Source: an uncultured Microbacterium sp. (GTDB lineage Bacteria; Actinomycetota; Actinomycetes; Actinomycetales; Microbacteriaceae). From it: a DNA stretch of 64,000 nucleotides. The DNA lies in assembly GCF_947489255.1 (NCBI RefSeq), contig NZ_CANLCY010000004.1, positions 1-64,000 of the forward strand, in the 5' to 3' direction. This document shows, in pieces, positions 8,460-16,905 of this stretch (within the stretch, counting starts at the first letter, position 1; each line of letters opens with the position of its first letter). The notes below the pieces were generated by a model. It was not told the origin of the DNA. It did no database searches and worked only from the letters and a program-made list of their open reading frames with translations. A program made the position numbers and the translations under genes.

Positions 8460-9197
8460 TCAGAAAGCGGGCAGGCCGAGCACCTCGTCGGGGTGCTCGT
8501 GGATCATGTAGGCGTCGAGGGTGGCGGAGCGGTGGCGTCGCGAGACCTTCTCGATCTCGGCGAGCGGGGCGCCCGTCTCGATGAGCACGAGGATGTTCTC
8601 GTGCTCGCGCACCGACTCGGCGGCGCGGCCGGGGACGAAGCTGAACGTCGAGTCGCGCAGGTGTCCGAGGCGCGCCCACTCGGCTCGGACGAGTTCGAGC
8701 ATGCGCGGGTTGGCGCATCTCTCGAAGAGGATCGCGTGGAACTCCTGGTTGAGCGCCGTGAAGGCGCGCGGGTCGAAGTGCTCGAGCGTCTCGACCATCA
8801 GCTCGTTCACCTGACGGGCGCGGCGCACGTCGTCGACGGTGAGCGCCCGCGCCGACAGAGCGGTCGCGGCGCCTTCGAGCAGGCTCAGCGCCTGCATGCT
8901 GAAGCGGTAGGCGGTGTCGTCGACCATCGAGACGCGCGCGCCGACGTTGCGCTCGAACATCACCAGGCCCTCGGCCTCGAGCTGGCGGATCGCCTCGCGC
9001 ACGGGCACGACGCTCATGTCGAGCTCGCCGGCGATGGTGCCGAGCACCAGGCGGTAGCCGGGGGTGAACTCCTGCGAGGCGATGCGGTCTTTGATCCAGC
9101 GATACGCCTGCTGCGACTTGCTCTGCGCGCTCGCGGGGGCTGACGTGGGCTGCGCGGCGCGCGAGCCGATCGGCGTCGCGGGGGTGGCGGCATCCAT
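8460..9197 (-). CDS. GntR-family (FadR/FCD subfamily) regulator of the hpa cluster
   Basis: A 245-residue DNA-binding protein. Residues about 25-95 form the GntR winged helix (YRWIKDRIASQEFTPGYRL, then PVREAIRQLEAEGLV), and the rest is a helical FCD effector domain with the usual scattered His residues (NQEFHAI, HENIL). Its start codon overlaps the hpaG stop (ATGA), so it is made with the catabolic enzymes and probably autoregulates. A perfect palindrome of the type bound by this subfamily lies in the hpaG promoter. The effector is probably a pathway aromatic or intermediate. About 30 Ala/Pro/Ser-rich residues precede the DNA-binding domain. Confidence 0.88.
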   Translation of the reverse strand: MDAATPATPIGSRAAQPTSAPASAQSKSQQAYRWIKDRIASQEFTPGYRLVLGTIAGELDMSVVPVREAIRQLEAEGLVMFERNVGARVSMVDDTAYRFSMQALSLLEGAATALSARALTVDDVRRARQVNELMVETLEHFDPRAFTALNQEFHAILFERCANPRMLELVRAEWARLGHLRDSTFSFVPGRAAESVREHENILVLIETGAPLAEIEKVSRRHRSATLDAYMIHEHPDEVLGLPAF

Positions 9198-10723
9198 CAG
9201 TTCTGCCTCTCGTTCTCGAAGCGGGCGCGCCACTCCGCGTTCATCGGGAACAGTCCCTCGACGGGGTGACCGGATGCCACCTGCCGGGCGATCCACGCGT
9301 CTTCCTCCTCTTGGGCGAGGGCGGCGTCGACCACCTCCTCGGCCATCGCGGGCGGGATGACGATCACGCCGTCGCCGTCGCCGACGAGGATGTCGCCGGG
9401 CTCGACGGTCGTGCCGCCGCAGCCGACGGCCACGTCGGTCTCCCACGGCACGTGCCGCCGACCCAGGACCGCCGGGTGCGGACCGGCCGTGAACACCGGG
9501 ATGCCGACCGCGGCCACGGCCTCGGCATCGCGCACTCCGCCGTCGGTGACGATCGCCGCGGCGCCCCGCGCGTGGGCGCGGATCGCGAGGATGTCGCCGA
9601 GCGTGCCCGAGCCGCGCTCGCCGCGGGCCTCGATGACCAGGACCTCGCCCTCCTCCACCGCGTCGAACGCGCGCTTCTGGGCGTTCTGACCGCCGCCGCG
9701 CGCCGCGAAGAGGTCTTCGCGGTGGGGGAGGAAGCGGAGCGTGCGGGCGGTGCCGACGAAGCGGCTGCCCGGGGTGAGGGCGTGCACGCCGTCGATCGTG
9801 ACGTCGTTCAGGCCGCGCTTGCGCAGCTGTCCGCTGAGGGCGGCGACCGGGACGCGCGAGAGCTTGTCGCGCAGGGTGGGGGAGAGGGGGGAGGCGTCGG
9901 CGGGAACAGGCTGTTCGGCGGCGCGCGGCGCTGTTTCCGCGTGATCGCGTGCTGCGGCGAGGGCCCCGGCGGCCGCCGCCTCGGCCGAGCCCCACGCCTC
10001 GGTGCGCTGGGTGTCGTCGACCGCGGGGAGCGAGCCGACCGCGGCGTCGAAGGATCGCCCGCCCTCGACCACCGTGGTGCGCAGGCGTCCGGTCGAGTGG
10101 TCTCCGGCATCCACCTGCACCTCGACGACCTGGCCGGGCATGACGACCGAGGAGCCCGCGGGCGTGCCCGTGAGGATGACGTCTCCGGTCTCGAGGGTGA
10201 AGTGCTGCGAGAGGTCGGCGACGATCTGGGCGAGCGAGAAGATGAGCCCAGCCGTGGTGTCGTCCTGCACGAGCGCGCCGTCGACCCACGTGCGCAGGCG
10301 CAGCGCGGTCGGATCGACCTCGCGGGCGTCGATGAGCGCGGGGCCGAGGGGCGTGTAGCCGTCGCCGCCCTTGGAGCGCACGTTCGAGCCCTTGTCGTTC
10401 GCGCGAAGGTCGTAGAGGCCGAAGTCGTTCGCGGCGGTGACGGATGCCACGTGCGACCACGCGGCATCCGGGGCCACCCATCGGGCGGGCTCGCCGATGA
10501 CGAGCGCGATCTCTCCCTCGAACGCCAGGAGTTCGGTGCCGGCGGGGCGCACGATCTCGGCGCCCGAGGGGGCGAGCGAGCTCGACGGCTTGAAGAAGTA
10601 CGACGGGGACGCCGGGCGGCGTCCGCGCTGATCGGCGCGCGAGCCGTACGAGAGATGGACGGCCACGATCTTGCCCGGGCGCCCGCCGAGGACGGTGAAC
10701 CGGGGGTCGGTGGTGTCGTTCAT
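9197..10723 (-). CDS. hpaG: Fusion: fumarylacetoacetate-hydrolase (HpaG-like) domain plus RraA/aldolase-like domain
   Basis: A 508-residue two-domain protein. Residues about 15-235 are an FAH-fold isomerase/decarboxylase (metal-site Glu69 and Glu71 in LAFEGEIALVIG; TGTPAG at 185-190). After an Ala/Pro-rich linker (about 245-285), residues 290-480 form an RraA/HMG-CHA aldolase-like domain with the catalytic-type GGVRD (Arg398, Asp399) and the closing block DGDGVIVIP. Enteric HpaG has two FAH halves instead. The FAH part should handle 5-oxopent-3-ene-1,2,5-tricarboxylate; the second domain, with intact catalytic residues, could be a decarboxylase/aldolase rather than an RNase E inhibitor. First gene of the leftward cluster; ATG follows AAGGGAGC. 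Confidence 0.88.
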   Translation of the reverse strand: MNDTTDPRFTVLGGRPGKIVAVHLSYGSRADQRGRRPASPSYFFKPSSSLAPSGAEIVRPAGTELLAFEGEIALVIGEPARWVAPDAAWSHVASVTAANDFGLYDLRANDKGSNVRSKGGDGYTPLGPALIDAREVDPTALRLRTWVDGALVQDDTTAGLIFSLAQIVADLSQHFTLETGDVILTGTPAGSSVVMPGQVVEVQVDAGDHSTGRLRTTVVEGGRSFDAAVGSLPAVDDTQRTEAWGSAEAAAAGALAAARDHAETAPRAAEQPVPADASPLSPTLRDKLSRVPVAALSGQLRKRGLNDVTIDGVHALTPGSRFVGTARTLRFLPHREDLFAARGGGQNAQKRAFDAVEEGEVLVIEARGERGSGTLGDILAIRAHARGAAAIVTDGGVRDAEAVAAVGIPVFTAGPHPAVLGRRHVPWETDVAVGCGGTTVEPGDILVGDGDGVIVIPPAMAEEVVDAALAQEEEDAWIARQVASGHPVEGLFPMNAEWRARFENERQN

Positions 10724-10732
10724 GAAGCTCCC

Positions 10733-10777
10733 TTGCGTCGTATTTGAAATCGTATACGATGACGAACGCCCCAGCAA
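10733..10777. promoter_or_regulatory. Divergent promoters with a GntR-type operator over both -10 boxes
   Basis: The perfect palindrome atcgtatacgat (10749-10760) fits the FadR-subfamily pattern around GTATAC. Rightward, TTGCGT (10733-10738), 16 bases and TACGAT (10755-10760) make a sigma-70-like promoter for the transporter. Leftward, TTGCTG (10777-10772), 17 bases and TACGAT (10754-10749) do the same for hpaG. One bound repressor dimer would cover both -10 elements. The operator is clear by eye; its link to the GntR protein at 8.5-9.2 kb is inferred. Confidence 0.72.
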
Positions 10778-10840
10778 CACGTGCTTCGTCACCGACGACG
10801 ACGTCCGGGGCCACGACGATGACGTCTCGAAGGAGCCCCC

Positions 10841-12223
10841 ATGTCCCGTTCCCAGCCGCCGGGTTTCACGCCGACCGGCACCATCTCGACCTCCGCCGAT
10901 CGCCGCCGCGTGGTCTTCGCCACGGTGGTCGGCACCACCGTCGAGTGGTACGACTTCTTCCTCTACGCCTCGGCCGCGGGTCTCGTCTTCGGCCAGCTGT
11001 TCTTCGCCCCCGCCGGCCCCGGTATCGCGCAGATCCTGTCGTTCCTGACGGTGGGTCTGAGCTTCCTGTTCCGGCCCCTCGGTGCGTTCCTGGCCGGGCA
11101 CCTCGGCGACAAGTACGGCCGCCGCGTCGTGCTGATGATCACGCTGATCCTCATGGGCGCCTCGACGACCCTGATCGGCGTGCTGCCGACCTACGAGGTG
11201 ATCGGGGTCGCTGCTCCCGTGCTGCTGATCCTGCTGCGCGTGCTGCAGGGCATCTCGGCGGGCGGCGAGTGGGGTGGTGCGGTGCTCATGGCCGTCGAGC
11301 ACGCCCCCAAGACCAAGCGCAGCCTCTTCGGGGCCTCGCCGCAGCTCGGTGTCCCCCTCGGCCTGCTGCTCGCGAGCGGCATGCTCGGTCTCATGGCCGT
11401 GGTCGCCCCCGGTGACGCGTTCCTCGCGTGGGGCTGGCGCGTGCCGTTCCTGCTGTCGTTCGTGCTGATCCTCATCGGCTTCTACGTGCGGCGGAAGGTC
11501 GAGGAGAGCCCGGTGTTCGTCGAGCTCGCCGAGCGCAAGGAGAAGACGCGGATGCCGATCGTGCAGCTGTTCCGTACGCACGCTCTGCTCGTGATCATCG
11601 CCGCGTTCGTGTTCGCCGGCAACAACGCGGTGGGGTACATGACCACCGGCGGGTACATCCAGCGCTACGCGACCAACCCCGACGGCCCGGTGGGCCTGGC
11701 GACCGCCGACGTGCTCGGCGCCGTGACGATCTCGGCGGTGTCGTGGCTCGTCTTCACGTGGATCGGCGGGTGGATCGGCGACGTCATCGGCCGGCGCACC
11801 ACCTACCTCGTCGGCTGGGCGGCGCTGCTGGTGGGCGTGTTCCTGCTGTTCCCGCTCGTGAACACCGCGAACATCGCCCTGCTCACCCTCGGCCTCGTCG
11901 TACTGACGGTGGGCCTCGGTCTCACCTACGGACCCCAGGCCGCGCTGTACGCCGAGCTGTTCCCGGCATCCATCCGCTTCTCGGGGGTGTCGATCTCGTA
12001 CGCGCTCGGCGCGATCCTGGGCGGCGCGTTCGCCCCGACGATCGCCGAGGCACTGGTCAAGGCGACCGGGTCGACGACCTCGGTCACCTGGTACCTCGCG
12101 GGCATGGTCGTGCTCGGCGCGATCGCCACTCTGCTGCTGCGCGACCGCAGCGGCATCCCGCTCGGTCCCGACCACGAGGCCGAGCAGGCGGTCAGCCCGG
12201 TGCGGGGACTGTCGAAGGTCTGA
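10841..12223 (+). CDS. MFS transporter, metabolite:H+ symporter (MHS) family
   Basis: A 460-residue, 12-segment membrane protein of the sugar/MHS branch of the major facilitator superfamily. It begins with the MHS hallmark TTVEWYDFFLYA, has the loop 2-3 motif GHLGDKYGRR and later GDVIGRRT, and the segment GGEWGGAVL. It is divergent from hpaG behind a shared operator, which suggests import of an aromatic acid such as 4-hydroxyphenylacetate or homoprotocatechuate; substrate is inference only. ATG 10841 follows aaggagcccccc-type spacing. A convergent hairpin closes the gene. Confidence 0.88.
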   Translation: MSRSQPPGFTPTGTISTSADRRRVVFATVVGTTVEWYDFFLYASAAGLVFGQLFFAPAGPGIAQILSFLTVGLSFLFRPLGAFLAGHLGDKYGRRVVLMITLILMGASTTLIGVLPTYEVIGVAAPVLLILLRVLQGISAGGEWGGAVLMAVEHAPKTKRSLFGASPQLGVPLGLLLASGMLGLMAVVAPGDAFLAWGWRVPFLLSFVLILIGFYVRRKVEESPVFVELAERKEKTRMPIVQLFRTHALLVIIAAFVFAGNNAVGYMTTGGYIQRYATNPDGPVGLATADVLGAVTISAVSWLVFTWIGGWIGDVIGRRTTYLVGWAALLVGVFLLFPLVNTANIALLTLGLVVLTVGLGLTYGPQAALYAELFPASIRFSGVSISYALGAILGGAFAPTIAEALVKATGSTTSVTWYLAGMVVLGAIATLLLRDRSGIPLGPDHEAEQAVSPVRGLSKV

Positions 12224-12232
12224 GTCGCGGGT

Positions 12233-12272
12233 CGAACGGCCCCGTCGCGCTCCGGTGCAGCGGGGTCGTTCG
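12233..12272. terminator. Hairpin between convergent transporter and ThDP-enzyme genes
   Basis: Arms cgaacggccccg / cggggtcgttcg pair over 12 positions with one G-T wobble around a 16-base loop. It starts 10 bases after the transporter stop and could end transcripts from both sides. Confidence 0.65.
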
Positions 12273-12291
12273 TCTGCGCATCCCCGCGCGC

Positions 12292-13950
12292 TCAGCGGGC
12301 GGCGATCTCTTCCCAGAACGGCGCCACCACGGCCGCGCTGACGCGCAGGTCGAGCATGAGGAACCGCCGGTCCTCGACCCCGCGGGCGACCCAGGATGCC
12401 AGGCCCTCGAGGTCGTCGACGGACTCGACCACCACGCCCTCGGCGCCGAATCCGCGCGCGACGGCGGCGAAGTCGACCTGGGGGATGAGCATGGGGTCGG
12501 GGTGCAGACCCTTCACGCCGTAGTTGAGCACCTCGGCGCCGTACTGCGCGTCGTTCCAGACCACGGCGATGCCACGGCCCCCGGCGACCCGGATCGCCGT
12601 CTCGAGGTCGGCGAGGGCCATGAGTCCGCCGCCGTCGCCCGTCGTCAGCACGATGGTCGAGTCGGGGCGGGCGACCGCGGCCCCCGGGACGCTCGGGAAA
12701 CCGAGGCCGATCGACTGGTAGGCCGTTCCGACCATGATCATGCGGTCGGGCGAGGCCACCGGCCAGTACATGTTCGACCAGCCGAGGAAGTGCCCGCCGT
12801 CGGAGACGACCACCCGGTCCTCGGGCAGCAGCTCTGCGATGCGCGCGGCCGCGGTGCGCGGATCGAGGCGTCCGTCGGGGCCGTGGCCGTGTCCCTCGGG
12901 CTGGCGCCTTGCCGCGACGAGGTCGAGACCGCGTCCCCACGACGACGGGGTCGCCCCGCGATCGCGCAGACGGCGCCCGATCTCGGCGGCGACGTCGGCG
13001 GCATCCCCTCGCACGTACCCGCCGATGTGCGGGTGCGTCGCGGTCGGCGCGAGGTCGACCTGGAAGACGCGCGTGCCGGGGGCGAAGAGCTCGCCGAATC
13101 GCATCGTGAACTGGTTCAGTCCCGCGCCGAAGACGACGGCGACATCGGCCCGACGCACGAGCTCCATCGCGCCGGGCGCGCCGAAGCCGCCCGCCACGCC
13201 GAGGTCGCGCGCGGGGTCGGAGAACAGACCGCGGCCCAGGGCGCTGGTGGTGGTGAGGGCGCCGGTCAGAGCGGCGATGTCGTCGAGGGCGGCGCCCGCC
13301 CCGGCGAGCCACGCACCGCGTCCGCCGAGCAGCAGCGGCCGCTCCGCGGTGGCCAAGGCGTCGGCGATCTGGTCGATGACCGCGTCGGCGTAGGCGCCGA
13401 GAGGGGGGTGCTCGGGCGTCACCTGGGGCTCGGCGCCGGGGGCCGTGGCATCCGGGATCGGTCCGGCCTCACGGGTCGCGACGTCGTACGGGATGCCGAT
13501 GACCACGGGAAGGCGATAGGTGAGGGCGTGCTCGATCGCGATGACGATCGTCGCCGCCGCGTCGCGGTGGCCGACCGTGTAGGTCCGCGCGCCGACCGCC
13601 GCGGCGAGGGCGATCTGATCGACGCCCCACGGCCGGGGGCCCGAGGTCGGCTCGTCGCCCACGATCAGCACGAGCGGCGTGCGCGCCTGCACGGCCTCCG
13701 CCAGCGCGGTGAGGGTGTTGGTGAAGCCCGCGCCGTAGGTCGCGGTGGCGGCGGCGAGGCGTCCGCAGGCGCGATAGTGCGCGTCGGCGGCGACCACTCC
13801 GGCCGCTTCGTGCCGCACGGCGACGAAGCCCGAGCCGGTGTCGCGCCCGAGCGCGTCGAGGAAGTAGGCGTTGCCGTTGCCCATGACGCCGAAGACGGTG
13901 TCGATGTGGCGGGCGAGGGTGTGCGCGACGTGCGCGGAGACGGTGGGCAT
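12292..13950 (-). CDS. Thiamine-diphosphate-dependent enzyme (acetolactate synthase/benzoylformate decarboxylase-like)
   Basis: A 552-residue three-domain ThDP enzyme: N-terminal pyrimidine-binding domain with the catalytic Glu48 (AVRHEAAGVVAADAHYR), a central domain, and a C-terminal diphosphate/Mg-binding motif starting GDGGG and ending in Asn-Asp (VVWNDAQYG). The early segment VMGNGNAYFLDAL is less common than the FGVPG of acetolactate synthases, and no small subunit gene lies nearby. A 2-oxoacid decarboxylase feeding the aromatic pathway (for example on an arylpyruvate or arylglyoxylate) is possible but unproven. A TATACT -10-like box lies about 120 bases upstream; the ribosome site is weak (gaaagg). 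Confidence 0.82.
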   Translation of the reverse strand: MPTVSAHVAHTLARHIDTVFGVMGNGNAYFLDALGRDTGSGFVAVRHEAAGVVAADAHYRACGRLAAATATYGAGFTNTLTALAEAVQARTPLVLIVGDEPTSGPRPWGVDQIALAAAVGARTYTVGHRDAAATIVIAIEHALTYRLPVVIGIPYDVATREAGPIPDATAPGAEPQVTPEHPPLGAYADAVIDQIADALATAERPLLLGGRGAWLAGAGAALDDIAALTGALTTTSALGRGLFSDPARDLGVAGGFGAPGAMELVRRADVAVVFGAGLNQFTMRFGELFAPGTRVFQVDLAPTATHPHIGGYVRGDAADVAAEIGRRLRDRGATPSSWGRGLDLVAARRQPEGHGHGPDGRLDPRTAAARIAELLPEDRVVVSDGGHFLGWSNMYWPVASPDRMIMVGTAYQSIGLGFPSVPGAAVARPDSTIVLTTGDGGGLMALADLETAIRVAGGRGIAVVWNDAQYGAEVLNYGVKGLHPDPMLIPQVDFAAVARGFGAEGVVVESVDDLEGLASWVARGVEDRRFLMLDLRVSAAVVAPFWEEIAAR

Positions 13951-14066
13951 GACGAAGGAGGCCTTTCGAGACGAACGGGATGGATGCCGTATGTGTCTCG
14001 CGGGGACTCCGCTACGTGCCCTTTTTTCGAGCAGCGACCCACGACCTCGTGCGCCTGACGGGATCG

Positions 14067-14072
14067 AGTATA
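14067..14072 (-). promoter_or_regulatory. Candidate -10 box for the ThDP-enzyme gene
   Basis: On the minus strand TATACT stands out in GC-rich sequence about 117 bases upstream of the start codon. No convincing -35 is seen at 16-18 bases. The rest of the 203-bp gap holds no recognisable gene. Confidence 0.35.
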
Positions 14073-14153
14073 GGGGCGCGAGTCGCCAACATTCGTCGCT
14101 TCAGCGGGTGGGGAGGCGACAGATCGTGGCGACTCGCGCGGGGGAGGCGGTGG

Positions 14154-14858
14154 TCAGAGCGTCCCGCGAATCGCCTCCGCCGCAGCCGCAAGCCGCGCCG
14201 CGATCGCGGCGTCGTCCAGATCGCTGCTTACGTGGACCGCCGCCACCGCCGCGGGCTCGCGACCCTGCACCGACAGCGACACCGCGACCGCGCGCAGCGA
14301 GGGGACGACTTCGTCGTGGCTCGTCGCCCACCCGCGCTCCGCGGCATCCGCCACCTCCGCCGCGAGGCGCGCGTCGACATCGTCGGGCCATCGCCGCGGC
14401 GGCAGTTGCGCGAGGATCGCGCGCCCCGGGGCTCCCCGGGTGACCGGATGCCGCGCCCCGGGTCGTTGCGCGACCGCGGTGACCGCGTGGCGGGGCTCGA
14501 CGCTCGTGAGTGTCACGCATTCGTCGTGGTCGAGCACGACGAGGAAGCACGTCATGCCGAGATCGTTCGCGGCGGCCGTCAGTTCAGGCAGCGCCTCGGC
14601 CTGCAGGTCGGCGGCGACGCCGGCGGCGAGAGCTGCGAGTCCCGTTCCCAGGCGCACCGCGCCCGCGGCATCCCTCGTCACCAGCCCGTGGTCCTCGAGG
14701 GTGCGGAGCAGCCGGTAGGCGACGGAGCGGTGCAGGTCGACCCGCTGCGCGAGCTCGTCGATCGTGAGCGGCGTGCGGGCGTCGGCGAGGTGTTCGAGCA
14801 GGCGGATGCCACGGCTAAGCGTCTGCGAGGCGGGGGAGGAGTCTTGCCGTGCGGGCAT
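14154..14858 (-). CDS. IclR-family transcriptional regulator
   Basis: A 234-residue regulator: N-terminal winged helix (about 10-70; LTIDELAQRVDLHRSVAYRLLRTLEDHGLV is the helix-turn-helix region in outline) and an IclR effector domain containing TSVEPRHAVTAV and the GAPGRAILA segment. It is divergent from the flavin hydroxylase and separated by a doubled inverted repeat, so it probably controls that gene in response to an aromatic acid. ATG 14858 is chosen because an upstream in-frame ATG (14912) would place coding sequence over the operators. Confidence 0.87.
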   Translation of the reverse strand: MPARQDSSPASQTLSRGIRLLEHLADARTPLTIDELAQRVDLHRSVAYRLLRTLEDHGLVTRDAAGAVRLGTGLAALAAGVAADLQAEALPELTAAANDLGMTCFLVVLDHDECVTLTSVEPRHAVTAVAQRPGARHPVTRGAPGRAILAQLPPRRWPDDVDARLAAEVADAAERGWATSHDEVVPSLRAVAVSLSVQGREPAAVAAVHVSSDLDDAAIAARLAAAAEAIRGTL

Positions 14859-14875
14859 GGAGCGGCTAGCCTCTC

Positions 14876-14910
14876 GTTCGATAGCAGAACGCTGTGTTCG
14901 AATATAGAAC
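14876..14910. promoter_or_regulatory. Doubled operator between iclR-type gene and hydroxylase
   Basis: Two 15-bp sites, GTTCGATAGCAGAAC (14876-14890) and GTTCGAATATAGAAC (14896-14910), share GTTCGAnnnnAGAAC and have centres exactly 20 bp apart, two turns on one DNA face. This is an AT-richer island in the divergent promoter region and fits tetrameric IclR binding. Binding by the adjacent regulator is inferred. Confidence 0.7.
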
Positions 14911-14955
14911 ACGGCGACTGCCGAGGCAACCCCGACATCGACGTCAGGAGAAACG

Positions 14956-16800
14956 ATGCAGTTCCACCACCACGGCTACGTCTCGGGCGACCCGCGCGTG
15001 CAGAACGCCGCGGGCACGGGTCTCGATCGGCCCGCCGAACTGCCCGACGAGGTCGACGTGCTCATCGTCGGCTCCGGCCCGGCCGGCATGCTGCTCGCCG
15101 CGCAGATGTCGCAGTTCCCGCAGCTCACGACGCGCCTCATCGAGAAGCGCGACGGGCGGCTCGCGCTCGGTCAGGCGGACGGCATCCAACCCCGCAGCGT
15201 CGAGACGTTCCAGGCCTTCGGTTTCGCCGACCGCATCACGGCCGAGGCGTACAACATCGGCTGGATGAACTTCTGGGCACCCGACCCCGAGAACCCCGAT
15301 CGGATCGTGCGCACGACCCGCACGGAGGACTACGGCCTGAAGATCAGCGAGTTCCCGCACCTCATCGTCAACCAAGCGCGCGTGCTCGACTACTTCGCCG
15401 AGGCGGCCGCCCACGGACCCGCCCGCATCGCCCCCGACTACGGCGTGGAGTTCCTGGGACTGACGGTGCGCGCCGACGACGTCGAGGTGCGCGTGCGCAC
15501 CGCGGAGGGGGAGCGCACGATCGTCGCGCGGTACGTCGTGGGATGCGACGGCGCCCGCAGCGGCGTGCGCCAAGCTATCGGCCGCACGCACGTCGGCGCC
15601 GCCGCCCGCCACGCGTGGGGCGTGATGGACGTGCTGGTCGAGACCGACTTCCCCGACTGGCGCATCAAGTGCGCGATCAACGCGGCGGCGGGGAACATCC
15701 TGCACATCCCTCGCGAGGGCGGATACCTCAGCCGCATGTACATCGACCTCGGCGAGGTGGCGGAGGATGACGACCATCGCGTGCGGCAGACGCCGATCGA
15801 GGAGGTCATCCGCCGGGCGAACGAGATCCTGCACCCCTACTCGATCGACGTGAAGCAGGTCGCGTGGTCCAGCGTCTACGAGGTGGGGCACCGGGTGACC
15901 GACCAGTTCGTCGACGACCTCGACAGCCCGCGGGTCTTCCTCACCGGCGACGCGTGCCACACCCACAGCGCCAAGGCGGGCCAGGGCATGAATGTCTCGA
16001 TGCAGGACGGCTTCAACCTCGGTTGGAAGCTCGGCCACGTGCTCACCGGGCTCGCGCCCGCGTCGCTCCTGCGCACCTACGACGACGAGCGCCGCCCGGT
16101 CGCGCAGCAGCTCATCGACTTCGATCGCGAGTGGTCGTCGCTCATGGCGCGCAAGCCCGGCGAGATCACCGACCCCGACGAGCTCGCGACCTATTACCTC
16201 GCCACCGCGGAGTTCCCCTCCGGCTTCGGCACGCGGTACGCGCCCTCGGCCCTGGTCTCCGACGCGCCCGCGCAGGAGCTGGCATCCGGTTTCCCCGTCG
16301 GGAGACGCTTCCACAGCGTCGAGGTCGTGCGGGTGTGCGACGGCAACGCCGTGCACCTCGGTCATCACGCGAAGGCCGACGGGCGTTGGAGGATCTACGC
16401 CTTCGCGGATGCCGAGGGCTCGGCGCTGCGGGAGTGGGCCGACGCCGCGCTGCCGATCGTCGAGCGCTTCACCCCCGCCGGGGCGGACCTCGACGCGGTG
16501 TTCGACGTGAAGGCGATCTTCCCCGGACGCTGGGAGGACGTCGTCGACGTGCCCGCGCTCTTCCGTCCGCAGTCGGGGCCACTGGGGCTGACCGACCTCG
16601 AGAAGGTGTTCGCCGCCGCGCCCTCGGCGTGGACGAGCGCCGACATCTTCGCCGAGCGCGGCATCGGCGCCGAGGGGGCGGTGGTGCTCGTGCGCCCCGA
16701 CCAGTACGTGGCGCACGTGCTGCCGCTCCGCGACCCCGCCGGCCTGGAGCGCTTCCTGTCCGGGGTGACGGCGGTGCCCGCGGTGGCTGAGGCGAACTGA
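14956..16800 (+). CDS. FAD-dependent aromatic monooxygenase (phenol 2-/3-hydroxybenzoate 4-monooxygenase type)
   Basis: A 614-residue class A flavin hydroxylase. It shows the dinucleotide motif VDVLIVGSGPAGMLLA (about 34-49), the DG motif in VGCDGARSGVRQAIG, and the second FAD motif GDACHTHSAKAGQGMNVSMQ. About 170 residues beyond the FAD fold match the thioredoxin-like C-terminal domain of phenol hydroxylase and MobA. Such enzymes use NADPH and O2 to add an OH to phenols or 3-hydroxybenzoate; 3-hydroxybenzoate 4-monooxygenase is my first guess. No protocatechuate or gentisate ring-cleavage gene is in view, so its product must be used elsewhere. Controlled probably by the divergent IclR protein. 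Confidence 0.87.
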   Translation: MQFHHHGYVSGDPRVQNAAGTGLDRPAELPDEVDVLIVGSGPAGMLLAAQMSQFPQLTTRLIEKRDGRLALGQADGIQPRSVETFQAFGFADRITAEAYNIGWMNFWAPDPENPDRIVRTTRTEDYGLKISEFPHLIVNQARVLDYFAEAAAHGPARIAPDYGVEFLGLTVRADDVEVRVRTAEGERTIVARYVVGCDGARSGVRQAIGRTHVGAAARHAWGVMDVLVETDFPDWRIKCAINAAAGNILHIPREGGYLSRMYIDLGEVAEDDDHRVRQTPIEEVIRRANEILHPYSIDVKQVAWSSVYEVGHRVTDQFVDDLDSPRVFLTGDACHTHSAKAGQGMNVSMQDGFNLGWKLGHVLTGLAPASLLRTYDDERRPVAQQLIDFDREWSSLMARKPGEITDPDELATYYLATAEFPSGFGTRYAPSALVSDAPAQELASGFPVGRRFHSVEVVRVCDGNAVHLGHHAKADGRWRIYAFADAEGSALREWADAALPIVERFTPAGADLDAVFDVKAIFPGRWEDVVDVPALFRPQSGPLGLTDLEKVFAAAPSAWTSADIFAERGIGAEGAVVLVRPDQYVAHVLPLRDPAGLERFLSGVTAVPAVAEAN

Positions 16801-16836
16801 CGCGCCCGGTGCTGCTCCGCGCGGTCGCCGAACCTC

Positions 16837-16905
16837 GCGATAAACGCCGATCCTCGCGAGACACGCAGCGTTGCCGCGTTTCCGCACAGGGATGGCGTTT
16901 ATCGC
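16837..16905. repeat. Long palindromic element, family A copy 2
   Basis: Outer arms gcgataaacgcc / ggcgtttatcgc are perfect over 12 bp in a 69-bp span; inner gcgagacacg faces gcgtttccg with weaker pairing than in copy 1. It lies in the 315-bp gap between the hydroxylase and gabD (same strand). The remaining gap (16906-17105) shows no gene. Confidence 0.83.

Noticed and set aside
9957..10200. RraA-like domain as a ribonuclease E inhibitor acting in RNA decay
   Set aside because: It is fused to an FAH-fold catabolic enzyme and keeps the aldolase-type Arg-Asp pair, so a metabolic role is more likely.
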